DNA of 64,000 nt from Lachnoclostridium sp. An169 (GCF_002160525.1 NZ_NFKT01000008.1:62001-126000), one strand, 5' to 3'. Shown: positions 1 through 9,263, numbered from the stretch's first letter. Numbers and translations: made by a program. Notes: generated by a model not told the origin, from the sequence alone.

Positions 1-609
1 CTTTCACCTGATGATCCTTTCCGAGTGTGTTTTTTACGGTGACTTCCACCATAACCTGCGCTTCATCCGCGCAGGAGCCGGATTCATCGATGGAGGGATC
101 TGTTTCGTCCAGGCAAAAATGCCGTCCACGTCGATATGGATAGGGCTCACATGGGCGAGAGTTACGTCACGGTAGATTCCGGCGCCGGTATACCAGCGGG
201 AGTTGGGCTGCATGCTCGGGTTGACCAGCACGGAGATACGGTTTTCCTCACCGTAGTAGACGTAGTCCGTAATGTCTGCGGTGAACGGGGTGTATCCGTA
301 GTGGTGGACTTTTACCAGGCTTCCGTTTACGGAGACGGACGCATTCATCATGACGCCGTCAAAGTGAAGATAGATTTTCTGACCTTCCCATTCCGCCGGG
401 ATAAGCATCTTTTTTGTATATGTGGCAGCTCCTTCCGTGTAATAGCCCATGGCAGGTCCGGCGGGTGCGTCCGGGTGTACGTCAGATTCGATCATGTAGT
501 CGTGGGGAAGGTTCACTTTCTTTCCCAGAATGTCTGCATCGTTTCCGGGAAAGACGCGGACCTGTCCCTTTTTGAAAAACCAGTCTCTGTTGAGATTTTC
601 CCATTTCAT
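1..609 (-). pseudogene. GH2 family glycosidase, N-terminal part, frameshifted and cut by window edge
   Basis: The first 167 residues read as the N-terminal sugar-binding jelly roll of a glycoside hydrolase family 2 protein (beta-galactosidase/beta-glucuronidase type), including NLPHDYM, a YTKKMLIP strand and SRWYTGAGIYRDV. After GIFAW the frame leads to a stop at 34-36. Switching frame at about 104-111 restores a sensible GH2 continuation (DETDPSIDESGSC, then VMVEVTVKNT) that stays open to base 1. The gene therefore carries a frameshift, explained by one missing G in a TGG/GAC junction or loss of one GGAC unit. The start at 609 has a GGAGG site and there is no signal peptide. It is divergent from the AraC gene at 836, its likely regulator. 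A sequencing error cannot be excluded. Confidence 0.75.
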
Positions 610-628
610 AGTTATTTGCCTCCGTTTT

Positions 629-654
629 GTATTTCTGTTTCGTATTTCTGTTCC
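629..654. repeat. Tandem 13-bp repeat in GH2 5' leader
   Basis: GTATTTCTGTTTC is followed at once by GTATTTCTGTTCC, two 13-bp units differing at one base. They lie just upstream of the ribosome binding site of the minus-strand GH2 gene, in the divergent GH2/AraC intergenic region. They could be a duplicated regulator half-site or simple replication slippage. Confidence 0.6.
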
Positions 655-835
655 GGATTCCGGATCAGTGCATTCGGAAATGCGTTACTACTATCATAGA
701 AAATTTCAGGGGGTATGGCAACGACGGTTTGATATCAGATCAGAAAAAAGATGGACGGTTTGCACTCGGATTCCCTTGATGAGCCTTTGGAAAATGTGGT
801 ATGCTGTATTGACAGATGATCAGGAGGTGCGGAAT

Positions 836-2041
836 ATGGCGGGATGGAAACTGAAACTTCACAGGGATATTCTGAACAGGCGGGATGTTTTCTATCCGTC
901 TCTGAAGGAACGGACGGAAGCTTACGAATCTTTCTACCTGCGCGGAAAACATGGAGAAAAAGCGGAGAGCGGGACGCTGATCCGGGAAAATGAAGCGGCA
1001 TTTAAGGACGTGCCGCAGGTATCCGCGCTGACCTGGGAGACGTTTCAGGCGCAGGATGACCGCAAGGCGGAGGAACCTTTTTCCACCCTCCTGGCAATTT
1101 ACGGAAAGGATGGAAATGAGTATACGTTCAGCCGCAGGGGAATGCGCCATATGGAGCGGGAATTCCCGTGGCAGGGGCATTACCACACCCATGACTACAT
1201 TGAGATCCTCTATGTGATCCACGGAAGTTTTGAACAGATCCTTCTCGGGGAACGGCAGAAATTCACGGAGGGGGAGATCGTCATCACGGACCGGAATCTG
1301 GAGCATGCAGATTATCTTGCCGGGGAGGAGGATACGGCGGTGCTGTTCCTGCTCCTGCAGAGCGGATATCTGGACCGCCTGCTTGCATCCTATGATCCCA
1401 ACGACGACCTGCAGCATTTTCTCTTTCACGCTCTGAAAAGGCAGAGAAAGGAGCAGAGCTATCTCCATCTTATGCCATCCGACATAACAGAGGGGCAGAA
1501 GATATGTACAGATGCAGAAGCTGACTGCCCGGGGCAGATCCGTCTGGACCGGGTGATGGAACTTCTGGTCTGCGAGGACTGGAATCCGGCGGAGGGCACC
1601 TCGGATATCATAAAGGGCGCCCTGATCCGTCTGCTCTCAATCCTCTGCCAGAGCTATACCATGAAGCTTCACAGCTCTGACCGGGAGAGCAGGGAGAAGC
1701 TTTTCCTCTATGAACTGGAGCGGTACATCAGGCTGTCGAGAGGGCAGGCAGATGCAGCCATGCTGGAAAAGGTCTTTCATTACCACCGCAATTATTTTAA
1801 CCGGATCCTCCAGAAATACCGGGGAATGTCCTTCCGGGAATATACCAGGAAGATCCGTCTGGATTATGCTGCTGCGCTGCTTTCGTCAACCGGCCTTCCG
1901 GTCCGGGAAGCTGCCGCCCGTGCCGGTTGGAATAACAGCAGCCACTTTTATCATCTCTTTGAGGCACGGTTCGGCATGTCGCCTGCCGATTACCGGAAGA
2001 TGGGAGAACGGGGCGGGCAGAGTTCCGGACCGGATGTCTGA
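836..2041 (+). CDS. AraC family transcriptional regulator with cupin sensor
   Basis: A 401-residue regulator. The ATG at 836 is chosen because it follows an AGGAGG site at 822-827; the same frame is open upstream but has no support. The N-terminal half carries a cupin-like ligand-binding region with HYHTHDYIEILYVIHG near residues 120-135. The last 100 residues form the double helix-turn-helix of the AraC/XylS family, ending in the characteristic FEARFGMSPADYRK. It is divergent from the GH2 gene and likely controls it in response to a sugar. The effector cannot be told from sequence. Confidence 0.9.
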   Translation: MAGWKLKLHRDILNRRDVFYPSLKERTEAYESFYLRGKHGEKAESGTLIRENEAAFKDVPQVSALTWETFQAQDDRKAEEPFSTLLAIYGKDGNEYTFSRRGMRHMEREFPWQGHYHTHDYIEILYVIHGSFEQILLGERQKFTEGEIVITDRNLEHADYLAGEEDTAVLFLLLQSGYLDRLLASYDPNDDLQHFLFHALKRQRKEQSYLHLMPSDITEGQKICTDAEADCPGQIRLDRVMELLVCEDWNPAEGTSDIIKGALIRLLSILCQSYTMKLHSSDRESREKLFLYELERYIRLSRGQADAAMLEKVFHYHRNYFNRILQKYRGMSFREYTRKIRLDYAAALLSSTGLPVREAAARAGWNNSSHFYHLFEARFGMSPADYRKMGERGGQSSGPDV

Positions 2042-2051
2042 CGCGGGAAAT

Positions 2052-2612
2052 TTACGGCAGCATATCGAGCAGGAGCTCTGCAATCCGCTGCGGCGTCTCC
2101 CTGCATCCGTGGTACAGCCAGCGCTGCAGAAGGGCGCGGAATCCGGCACGGTAGAACCAGAAGATGTATTTCAGCGTCTCATCGTCGGTGCCGCCATCCT
2201 GTTCCAGCAGGCGGGTATGGCAGATGTCCCGGACGGATTTCCACAGTGCGGAGAGTCCGCTGTTTACCGATTCTTCTGTAGTGTGATTCAGATATATTCT
2301 GAAAAATTTCTGGTGTGTCCGCATGTACTCGAGCAGCCGGACCAGGTTGTTTTCCGTCAGGGGAAAGGTGCCGGGGGCGTTCTCGTCGTTGAGGAGCCCG
2401 CCGATATCTTCCATATATTTGATTCCGGTTTTCCGGATCAGATCCGGGATGTCGAGATAGTGGTCATAAAAGGTGGAGCGGTTAATGCCGACCGCCTTGC
2501 AGAGTTGGGAGACTGTGACTTTCTCCGGCGTCTGATCCTGACAGAGCGTCAGGAACGCTTCTTCAAGTTTTCGCTCGGTTTCCTGAAAACGCTGGTTATT
2601 CTTTTTGTTCAT
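2052..2612 (-). CDS. TetR family transcriptional regulator
   Basis: A 186-residue TetR-type repressor. The N-terminal helix-turn-helix is VTVSQLCKAVGINRSTFYDHY at about residues 33-53, followed by an all-helical ligand domain with no recognisable ligand signature (C-terminal TetR_C-like region). It is transcribed divergently from the MATE efflux gene at 2743, and matching inverted 10-bp operators lie between them. Repression of the pump with release by a toxic substrate is the usual arrangement. It runs convergently into the AraC gene ending at 2041. Confidence 0.92.
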   Translation of the reverse strand: MNKKNNQRFQETERKLEEAFLTLCQDQTPEKVTVSQLCKAVGINRSTFYDHYLDIPDLIRKTGIKYMEDIGGLLNDENAPGTFPLTENNLVRLLEYMRTHQKFFRIYLNHTTEESVNSGLSALWKSVRDICHTRLLEQDGGTDDETLKYIFWFYRAGFRALLQRWLYHGCRETPQRIAELLLDMLP

Positions 2613-2636
2613 GAAGAATCCCTTTCTTTTATTAAT

Positions 2637-2714
2637 ACAACACTTGTTGTGAAAATGATGGTTGAAGGTGCCGTATATCAGAATTATAATATATTCAGAT
2701 TAAAACAACAAGTG
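2637..2714 (+). promoter_or_regulatory. Promoter of MATE gene with paired TetR operators
   Basis: TTGAAG (2662-2667) and TATAAT (2685-2690) are separated by exactly 17 bp, a near-consensus SigA promoter reading into the MATE gene. Two copies of the same 10-mer flank it in opposite orientation: CACTTGTTGT at 2641-2650 and ACAACAAGTG at 2705-2714. The first sits in a dyad (ACAACA CT TGTTGT, 2637-2650). The second lies about 15 bp beyond the -10 box, where a bound TetR protein would block transcription. Confidence 0.75.
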
Positions 2715-2742
2715 ATGGAATAAAGAAAGGGGAAATCGATCA

Positions 2743-4107
2743 ATGAAGGCAGAAAAAACAGAAGAACTGTTTGCAAAAGGCAATGTCTGGATGGCTATCG
2801 CCAAGATGGGAATCCCGGCGGTCGCCACAATGCTGGTGGTTCTGCTCTACAATATGGCGGACCAGTTCTTTGTGGCGCAGACAGGAGATTCCCTGCAGAT
2901 TGCGGCAATCTCACTGTCCTCGCCGCTTTACTCTCTTGCGATGGCAGCGGGAACTCTGGTGGGAGGCGGCGGGATGGCGGCCGTATCCAACGCACTGGGC
3001 GGGAAGAACACGAAGCTGGTGAAAGCCTTAAGTTCCGCGGCGCTGATTCTGGTGCTGGCGGCAGGCGTAGTGTTCACCGGTGCGGTTCTGATCTTCCCCG
3101 ATCAGATTCTGGGAATGCTGGGCGTGGATGAATCGACCTGGCAGTACACGAAAGACTACATTACGATTCTTGCGCTGGGGATGGTGTTCATCCTTTTCTC
3201 CAATGCGTTTGCCAATATTATCCGCGCGGAGGGGGCTGCGAAGGAATCCATGATCGGAAACGGCATCGGGACACTTGCCAATATCATCCTTGACCCGATT
3301 TTTATCCTGGCTTTCGGAATGGGTGTGAAAGGAGCAGCCATTGCCACGGTAATCGGCAATATGCTTGCCAGTGTCTATTACGTGGTGTACATTTACCGCT
3401 CCCGTTCCGAGCTTTCCCTGAATCCGAAATATGCGTTTGAGGTGCCGGTGGCTTTCTGGAGAGTGGCTGTACTTGGCGTGCCGAATGCGGTCAGCACACT
3501 GCTGAACAGTCTGACGGGAACGATTTCAAACCATATTCTCATGGGGTACGGAGCATCTGCGGTCGTTGCCATGAGCGTGGGCGGCAAAGCCTCCATGATC
3601 GTCTCCATGGTTGTCATGGGAATCTGCATGGGAGTGCAGCCCATCATTGCATATAACTACGGCGCGGGAAATGTGGCGCGGACGAAGGAGGTGCTGACGA
3701 AGATAACGGTTGTTTCCGTGGTGGCAGGAGCTCTTCTGACGGTTGTATGCTGGTGGCAGCGCCCGGCGATCGCGGGGCTTTTCCTCTCCGATCCTGCGCT
3801 CCTTGACCAGAGCGTGCAGATCATGAGCATTTCTCTGATCACTACGGCTTTCCTGGGATTTTACTATGTGGGGCTGAATTTTCAGCAGGCAGCCGGAAAC
3901 GCAGGCCGGGCGGTTGTGCTCTCGGTACTCCGTCAGGGAATCCTCTATGTTCCGGCAATCTACCTGATGAACTGGAGCTTCGGTCTGGAAGGCGTGTACT
4001 GGGTATCCGTGATCTGTGATACCGTCTCCATCATACTGGCTGTGGGACTTTTGCTGTACCAGATGAGGCCCGGTACTCTTCCGGAGTCATCCCGGTGTAC
4101 TTCTTAA
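2743..4107 (+). CDS. MATE family efflux transporter
   Basis: A 454-residue integral membrane protein with the 12-helix pattern of the multidrug and toxic compound extrusion (NorM/DinF) family. It opens with GNVWMAIAKMGIPAVATMLVVLLYNMADQF, the typical first helix with the MADQFF motif, and repeats a related fold after about residue 230 (VPNAVSTLLNSLTG). It would export cationic or amphipathic compounds using a Na+ or H+ gradient. It is controlled by the divergent TetR gene. The last 77 bases overlap the 3' end of the convergent AraC gene. Confidence 0.93.
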   Translation: MKAEKTEELFAKGNVWMAIAKMGIPAVATMLVVLLYNMADQFFVAQTGDSLQIAAISLSSPLYSLAMAAGTLVGGGGMAAVSNALGGKNTKLVKALSSAALILVLAAGVVFTGAVLIFPDQILGMLGVDESTWQYTKDYITILALGMVFILFSNAFANIIRAEGAAKESMIGNGIGTLANIILDPIFILAFGMGVKGAAIATVIGNMLASVYYVVYIYRSRSELSLNPKYAFEVPVAFWRVAVLGVPNAVSTLLNSLTGTISNHILMGYGASAVVAMSVGGKASMIVSMVVMGICMGVQPIIAYNYGAGNVARTKEVLTKITVVSVVAGALLTVVCWWQRPAIAGLFLSDPALLDQSVQIMSISLITTAFLGFYYVGLNFQQAAGNAGRAVVLSVLRQGILYVPAIYLMNWSFGLEGVYWVSVICDTVSIILAVGLLLYQMRPGTLPESSRCTS

Positions 4108-5209
4108 ACACTTTTCCGAAATAACTCTGGGAGGAGAAGGCGAGAAACTCGCTGATCTCCACCAGAGAGAGGTCGCTTACAGTGAGCAGCTGTCGGGCGG
4201 CCTTGATTTTTTCACTCTGGACATAATGAATGATTGTCATCCCTGTCTCCTTTTTGAAAAATGTACAAAGATAGGAACAGTTCATATTGAGTTTCTCCGC
4301 GAAAAAATGCGGAGAGAGCTTTTCGTCCAGGTGGTTGTAAATATAGTCGTGAATATATTTTACCACCGGTGAGCCGGAAGGCAGATCCCGAAGCTTTGCC
4401 ACCTCCTGCGTGAAATCGGTGAGCATCCGGAAAAATACATCGCTGATATCCGATGAAGTGTCCGAATTCATGATCTGGTCAATATACCCGTACATCATTC
4501 CTGTCGCTGTGTCGGCGTTTACTCCGGCTTCAATGGTCTCGTGGGTGAAGCGGACCAGGGCGCCGAGAATATACTTCCGGTGTGCGGAAGGTATGGCTGC
4601 GGGCTGATAGGATGAGCTGGAAAAATATTTGGCAATAATCTCTTTTAGGTCCCGTGTGTTCCCGAAGCGCAGGCTGGACATAAGCAGATGTTCCAGATTT
4701 ACCGCCTCCTCCGGAGGTGTATTGACGGACGGATAGGCTTTGATCGGATACGGAATTTCCCAACGAAAACTGACCGCTGTGATTTCCTCCGGATCCGGGA
4801 TGCGGATAAGACGGCAGAAAAGCCGGATGCCGGAGAGAATACTGCTGACCTGTCTTCCCCCTGTGTAGTTCAGGTACTCCTGGATCTGAGTCCCGGAGGC
4901 AGCCGGCCTTCCCAGACGGCTGCAGATCTGTCTTGCCTGGCGCATGGAGCACGGGAATCTTAAGACAGGACCGAGAAAGAGAACTTCATCCGTACCCGGG
5001 ATACAGACTCCGCCGAAATAGAGAAACTCCGGGGTAAATCCGTAAAAGGCGGGCGGGAGAGGCTTTTCAATTCCGGCGAACAGGATCAGGGGAAGATTGA
5101 AATCCTGGGTGGGGTGGGATGCTTTTTCCAACAGGTCGGTGCCGGAAAAGAGACAGACCGGTATGTTGACAGCTTCAAAAAATGTCCGGATCAGTTCTTT
5201 TTCTACCAT
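4031..5209 (-). CDS. AraC family transcriptional regulator
   Basis: A regulator of about 392 residues. The second in-frame ATG (5209) is preferred because GGAGG lies 8 bases before it; the ATG at 5221 has no such site. The N-terminal 280 residues are a sensor region I cannot assign. The C-terminal 100 residues are an AraC helix-turn-helix pair (HFFAEKLNMNCSYL ... SYFGKVFKKYTGMTPEEYR). It is divergent from the GPH sugar symporter at 5391, with an A/T-rich intergenic region of repeats, so it probably regulates sugar uptake. Its 3' end overlaps the MATE gene by 77 bp. Confidence 0.9.
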   Translation of the reverse strand: MVEKELIRTFFEAVNIPVCLFSGTDLLEKASHPTQDFNLPLILFAGIEKPLPPAFYGFTPEFLYFGGVCIPGTDEVLFLGPVLRFPCSMRQARQICSRLGRPAASGTQIQEYLNYTGGRQVSSILSGIRLFCRLIRIPDPEEITAVSFRWEIPYPIKAYPSVNTPPEEAVNLEHLLMSSLRFGNTRDLKEIIAKYFSSSSYQPAAIPSAHRKYILGALVRFTHETIEAGVNADTATGMMYGYIDQIMNSDTSSDISDVFFRMLTDFTQEVAKLRDLPSGSPVVKYIHDYIYNHLDEKLSPHFFAEKLNMNCSYLCTFFKKETGMTIIHYVQSEKIKAARQLLTVSDLSLVEISEFLAFSSQSYFGKVFKKYTGMTPEEYRASSGTAKVPQPV

Positions 5210-5223
5210 AGTGTCCTCCATTT

Positions 5224-5308
5224 ATAGTATTTTCCATTTCATAGTATTTTTTGTCATATAAAAATATCTTTAGCAAATATATTAACATAAAACAAAATAT
5301 TTTTATAT
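5224..5308. promoter_or_regulatory. Repeat-rich control region between AraC gene and GPH symporter
   Basis: Two direct copies of ATAGTATTTT start at 5224 and 5241, 17 bp apart. A perfect 12-bp inverted repeat follows: ATATAAAAATAT (5256-5267) and ATATTTTTATAT (5297-5308), 29 bp apart. Direct repeats at such spacing are typical of AraC-family half-sites, so this is the probable operator zone for the symporter. Confidence 0.45.
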
Positions 5309-5390
5309 AAGAAATGAGAATTATGAGCTATTATTTCTAAAAAATAAAAGAGAACGTGCATAAAAGCACAGGAAAGAGGAGGACTTATTC

Positions 5391-6860
5391 ATGAAGAAAC
5401 AAAGGAAACCAGGCTGGATGATTCCTGCCGGAGAAAAAGTCGCAATGTTCTGCGGATCCGGTTCTTACCAGTTCATGAATACATTCGTACAGTCGTTTCT
5501 GTCGGTGTATATCCTGATGGTGGGAATCAGCCCGGCAGTAGCGGCAGGCGTACTGCTTGTCCTGAAGGCATGGGACGCAGTGACAGACGTTCTTGTGGGA
5601 TATTTTATTGATAAATGGAAGATCAGAAAAGGGAAAAATCCATTTACAAAATGGCTGTTTTCCGGAAGATATATGCCGTGGTTCCGTATATTATTCCTGG
5701 CAATGCCTATCGGTACGATCGTTCTGTTTACCATTAGCACATCCCTTCCGATGTGGCTGAGAATCGTACAGTATTTTGTGGGCTACCTGCTGTTTGACTT
5801 TGGTATGTCAGCGATGAGCGCGTATAATCTGCTTCCGCTCTCCACCACGAACAACTATGACGAGAGAAGCTTCATCCTTTCCTGGAACGGACTGGGGCAG
5901 GGCATCGGCTCCCTTCCGGTCATCCTTCTCGGAACAGCCATGATCGCCGGATCCGTGGGATACGGCGGAGCTGCCACGATCTTCTGTATCGCCGGCATTA
6001 TCCTGGGACTGATCCCGGCTGTCTTCGTAAAGGAGAGAAATGCGGGAGAATTTATGGAGAGCGAGGAGAAAAAGAAGTATACGGTCAAAGAGATGCTTCA
6101 GACACTTAAGAATATTCCGGAGTACCTGTTTTTCCTGATCGGCGTGCTGATATCAGGTATCTTCTATACGAGCGGATACGGAATGTTTGTCTCCTATTAC
6201 ATTTTCGATGACGCAATGCTCAGCATCGTGCTGACTCTGTGCAGCGTGCTGCCGACCATCGTGCTTGTACCGTTCCTTCCGGTGATTTTCAAGCATGTGG
6301 ACAAGATCGTCGTGGCAAGAGTGGTATGTTTTGTCTTTGCAATATGCGGAATCCTGATCTGTGTACTGGGTGCGGATTTCCTGAAAGCAAACCTTCCGTT
6401 CCTGTACCTGCTTTCCGGACTTCAGGGTATGTGCTATTCCTTACATATGTTTGCATGTTCCCAGCTTACCGTGGATATCGTGGAGATGGCGAAGTACCGC
6501 ACAGGCACAGACGCAGGCGGAATCATTTCCGCAGCATACAGCTTTGTCACCAAACTGGTCAGCTCCCTTGTGACAAGCGTAACCCTTCTGATCCTCGGAT
6601 TTTACGGATTCGTATCTGTGGAAGCTGCATCCTTTGAGGAACTTGCAGAGCTGAACGCCCAGGGAATCGGACTGCAGACAGACCGGGCACTGGAAGGACT
6701 TTGGAATGTCTCCTACCTGTTCCCGCTGATCGGATTTGCACTGGCAGGAATTCTCTACTTCTTCGTGAAAGTGCGCAGAAAAGATGTCAAGGTCTACATG
6801 CAGGTCAACAGCGGTGAGATTTCAAGGGAAGAGGGAGAGAAGCTGCTGGCACAGAAATAG
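5391..6860 (+). CDS. GPH family sugar:cation symporter (MFS)
   Basis: A 489-residue transporter with 12 predicted membrane helices. The segment LKAWDAVTDVLVGYFIDK near residues 62-79 matches the glycoside-pentoside-hexuronide signature between helices 2 and 3. Such carriers import glycosides, xylosides or uronides with Na+ or H+. It starts after GAGGAGG and lies just upstream of the rhamnosidase, with its own promoter region. It most likely supplies the substrate of the GH78 enzyme, for example a rhamnosyl disaccharide or glycoside. The exact sugar cannot be read from the sequence. Confidence 0.9.
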   Translation: MKKQRKPGWMIPAGEKVAMFCGSGSYQFMNTFVQSFLSVYILMVGISPAVAAGVLLVLKAWDAVTDVLVGYFIDKWKIRKGKNPFTKWLFSGRYMPWFRILFLAMPIGTIVLFTISTSLPMWLRIVQYFVGYLLFDFGMSAMSAYNLLPLSTTNNYDERSFILSWNGLGQGIGSLPVILLGTAMIAGSVGYGGAATIFCIAGIILGLIPAVFVKERNAGEFMESEEKKKYTVKEMLQTLKNIPEYLFFLIGVLISGIFYTSGYGMFVSYYIFDDAMLSIVLTLCSVLPTIVLVPFLPVIFKHVDKIVVARVVCFVFAICGILICVLGADFLKANLPFLYLLSGLQGMCYSLHMFACSQLTVDIVEMAKYRTGTDAGGIISAAYSFVTKLVSSLVTSVTLLILGFYGFVSVEAASFEELAELNAQGIGLQTDRALEGLWNVSYLFPLIGFALAGILYFFVKVRRKDVKVYMQVNSGEISREEGEKLLAQK

Positions 6861-6887
6861 CGGCTAACAGAAGCCTGAAAAAATAAG

Positions 6888-6948
6888 CGAAAAATTTCTT
6901 CCTATGACGAAAAATTCTCTCGGATGATCAGCGGAAATTTTCTATAAT
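6888..6948 (+). promoter_or_regulatory. Putative activator-dependent promoter of the rhamnosidase operon
   Basis: CGAAAAATT occurs twice as a direct repeat, at 6888 and 6908, exactly 20 bp apart. A consensus TATAAT lies at 6943-6948 but no good -35 box is present. Tandem half-sites two helical turns apart upstream of a promoter lacking a -35 box fit activation by an AraC-type protein, perhaps the one at 11475. Confidence 0.45.
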
Positions 6949-7025
6949 ACATACAGCAGTAAAATTATCACGCTGGCAGTATTGCAGAGAATGAAACTGT
7001 ACAGCAGTAAGAGGAGGAATTAGGC

Positions 7026-9203
7026 ATGGATTTTCAGGCTAAGTGGATCCGGGCGTCGGAGGAAACCGGCGATGTCTGCCCGGTGTACAGAAAAGAGTTT
7101 CAGACAGAAGGAAATAAGATCAGCAGGGCAGAGCTTTATATTACCGCTCTCGGTGTATATAAAGCCTGCCTGAACGGAAAAAGGATCGGCGGATACGTCC
7201 TGGCTCCGGGCTGGACTTCCTACGACAGCCGTCTGCAGTATCAGGTTTATGATGTGACGGAACTCCTTAAGGCAGAGGACGGACAGGATGAGAAAAATGT
7301 CCTGGAAGTCACAGTGGGAAAAGGCTGGTATGCCTCCCCCATGCCGGGATGGATGGAATCTGAGGACAAGCTGCGCAGGAAGACACGCCGGACAGGTGTA
7401 TTCGCCGAACTGCATCTGCGGGAGAAAAATGGAAATGAGACTGTGATCGCCACGGATGATTCCTGGGAATGGGCGGAAAGCCCGGTGCGCTTCAGCGAGA
7501 TTTACGACGGGGAGACTTTCGATGCGTCCTTTGAGCCATCTGCGTGGAAGACATCGGAAGTGTTTGAAGGTCCTGTGGAACTTCTGATCCCTCAGGAAGG
7601 CGAGGAGATCCGGGAGATGGAACGGGTGGAGGCAGCGTCTGTGTTTACCACCCCGGCGGGAGAGACCGTTGTGGATTTCGGGCAGGAAGTGACAGGATAT
7701 GTGGAATTTACAGTCAATGCAAAAGCCGGTGACAAAGTCCATTTCCTGCACGGCGAGGTCCTGGACAAAAACGGAAACTTCTACAACGCCAACTACCGCA
7801 GCGCCAAAGCGGAAGTGTGCTATACATGCAGGGACGGGAAACAGACCTGGCATCCACAGCTGACATTTTTCGGGTTCCGCTACATTAAGCTCCTGGATTT
7901 CCCTGGAGTGCCTGTGCCGGAGGATTTCACGGCGGTAGTTGTGTATTCTGATATCCGCAGGACCGGACGCCTGGAGTGCGGCGTGCCCGAGCTGAACCAG
8001 CTCTTCTCCAACATTTTCTGGGGACAGAAAGGAAACTTCCTGGATGTTCCCACGGACTGCCCGCAGAGAGATGAGCGGCTCGGATGGACCGGAGACGCCC
8101 AGGTGTTCGTCAAGACGGCAAGCTATAACTATGATGTGGAGAAATTCTTCCGCAAATGGCTGCGCGACATGAAGGCGGACCAGAGTGCGGACGGTTCCAT
8201 CGGCCAGGTAATCCCGGATTATCTTCCGGAGGGAGAGCCCAGTGCTGCATGGGGAGACGCGGCGGTGATCTGTCCGTGGCAGATCTATCTGACCTACGGA
8301 AATAAAGAAGTTCTGGAAGAACAGTTCGACAGTATGAAAAAGTGGGTGGACTATATTACGGGGGCCACGAAGGATGAATACCTCTGGACCGGCGGCACCC
8401 ATTTCGGAGACTGGCTGGGACTGGACGCTCCCTCGGGAAGTTATAAGGGATCCAGCCGGGAGGACTTTATCGCATCTGCATTTTACGCATACTCCACGGA
8501 ACTGGTGGTAAAGGCAGGCCATGTGCTGGGGAAACCGGTGGAGGAGTACGAGAAGCTTTATGAAAAAATCGTGGAGACATTCCGGAAGACTTATCCGGTC
8601 TACAAGACCCAGACCGAGCATATTCTTGCCGTGCAGTTTAAGCTTGCATGGAATCTGCAGGAGACAGCGGATGCTCTGGCGGATATGATCCGCAGGGACG
8701 GCATGCAGATGCGCACCGGATTCGTGGGGACGCCGTACCTGCTCCATGTGCTCAGCGATTACGGACACGCGGATGTGGCTTATTCCCTTCTGCTGCGCCG
8801 GGAATACCCGTCCTGGCTGTACTCCGTGGGGAAAGGCGCAACCACGATCTGGGAGCACTGGGACGGCATTATGGAAAACGGTGATTTCTGGAGCGATGAT
8901 ATGAACTCCTATAATCACTATTCCTACGGCTCGGTGGCAGACTGGGTATATGAGTCGGCTGCGGGGATCCGGCTTCAGGAGGATGCGCCGGGATTTGAGC
9001 GTGTAGTAATCGAGCCCAATCCGGACAGCCGTATGGGATGGCTTGATGCCGAGATCATGACGCGGCACGGCAGAGTGCGTTCCGCGTGGAAATATACAGG
9101 AGAACAGATCCGCTACGAGATCACCGTAGATATGCCTGCGCATATTTCGATCGGTGATACGCAGAAGGATGTGGAGCCGGGAACTTATACATTCTGGGAT
9201 TAA
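7026..9203 (+). CDS. Alpha-L-rhamnosidase, GH78
   Basis: A 725-residue GH78 enzyme that removes terminal alpha-L-rhamnose from glycosides or pectic oligosaccharides by inversion. Two beta-sandwich domains come first (WIRASEE ... ALGVYKACLNGKRI, VLAPGWTSYDSR), then the (alpha/alpha)6 catalytic barrel. The catalytic motif CPQRDERLGWTGDAQ follows D344, and W-E-H-W-D-G around E610 supplies the second acidic residue. A C-terminal beta-domain ends the protein. There is no signal peptide, so it acts in the cytosol on imported substrate. It is followed after 60 bp by the alpha/beta-hydrolase-like gene, probably in one operon. Confidence 0.95.
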   Translation: MDFQAKWIRASEETGDVCPVYRKEFQTEGNKISRAELYITALGVYKACLNGKRIGGYVLAPGWTSYDSRLQYQVYDVTELLKAEDGQDEKNVLEVTVGKGWYASPMPGWMESEDKLRRKTRRTGVFAELHLREKNGNETVIATDDSWEWAESPVRFSEIYDGETFDASFEPSAWKTSEVFEGPVELLIPQEGEEIREMERVEAASVFTTPAGETVVDFGQEVTGYVEFTVNAKAGDKVHFLHGEVLDKNGNFYNANYRSAKAEVCYTCRDGKQTWHPQLTFFGFRYIKLLDFPGVPVPEDFTAVVVYSDIRRTGRLECGVPELNQLFSNIFWGQKGNFLDVPTDCPQRDERLGWTGDAQVFVKTASYNYDVEKFFRKWLRDMKADQSADGSIGQVIPDYLPEGEPSAAWGDAAVICPWQIYLTYGNKEVLEEQFDSMKKWVDYITGATKDEYLWTGGTHFGDWLGLDAPSGSYKGSSREDFIASAFYAYSTELVVKAGHVLGKPVEEYEKLYEKIVETFRKTYPVYKTQTEHILAVQFKLAWNLQETADALADMIRRDGMQMRTGFVGTPYLLHVLSDYGHADVAYSLLLRREYPSWLYSVGKGATTIWEHWDGIMENGDFWSDDMNSYNHYSYGSVADWVYESAAGIRLQEDAPGFERVVIEPNPDSRMGWLDAEIMTRHGRVRSAWKYTGEQIRYEITVDMPAHISIGDTQKDVEPGTYTFWD

Positions 9204-9263
9204 CTGCTGTCAGGCTCCGCCGGCAGCAGGAAAAGATGATAATAATGAAAAAGGAGAAAGAAA

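Noticed and set aside
1710..2723. A long plus-strand frame across the end of the AraC gene and the TetR gene
   Set aside because: It is antisense to a convincing TetR protein and has no ribosome binding site or domain.
7020..9143. A 707-codon open frame on the minus strand opposite the rhamnosidase gene
   Set aside because: It mirrors the GH78 gene almost exactly, has no domain I recognise, and such long antisense frames arise from codon bias in this GC range. The plus-strand protein is clearly the real one.
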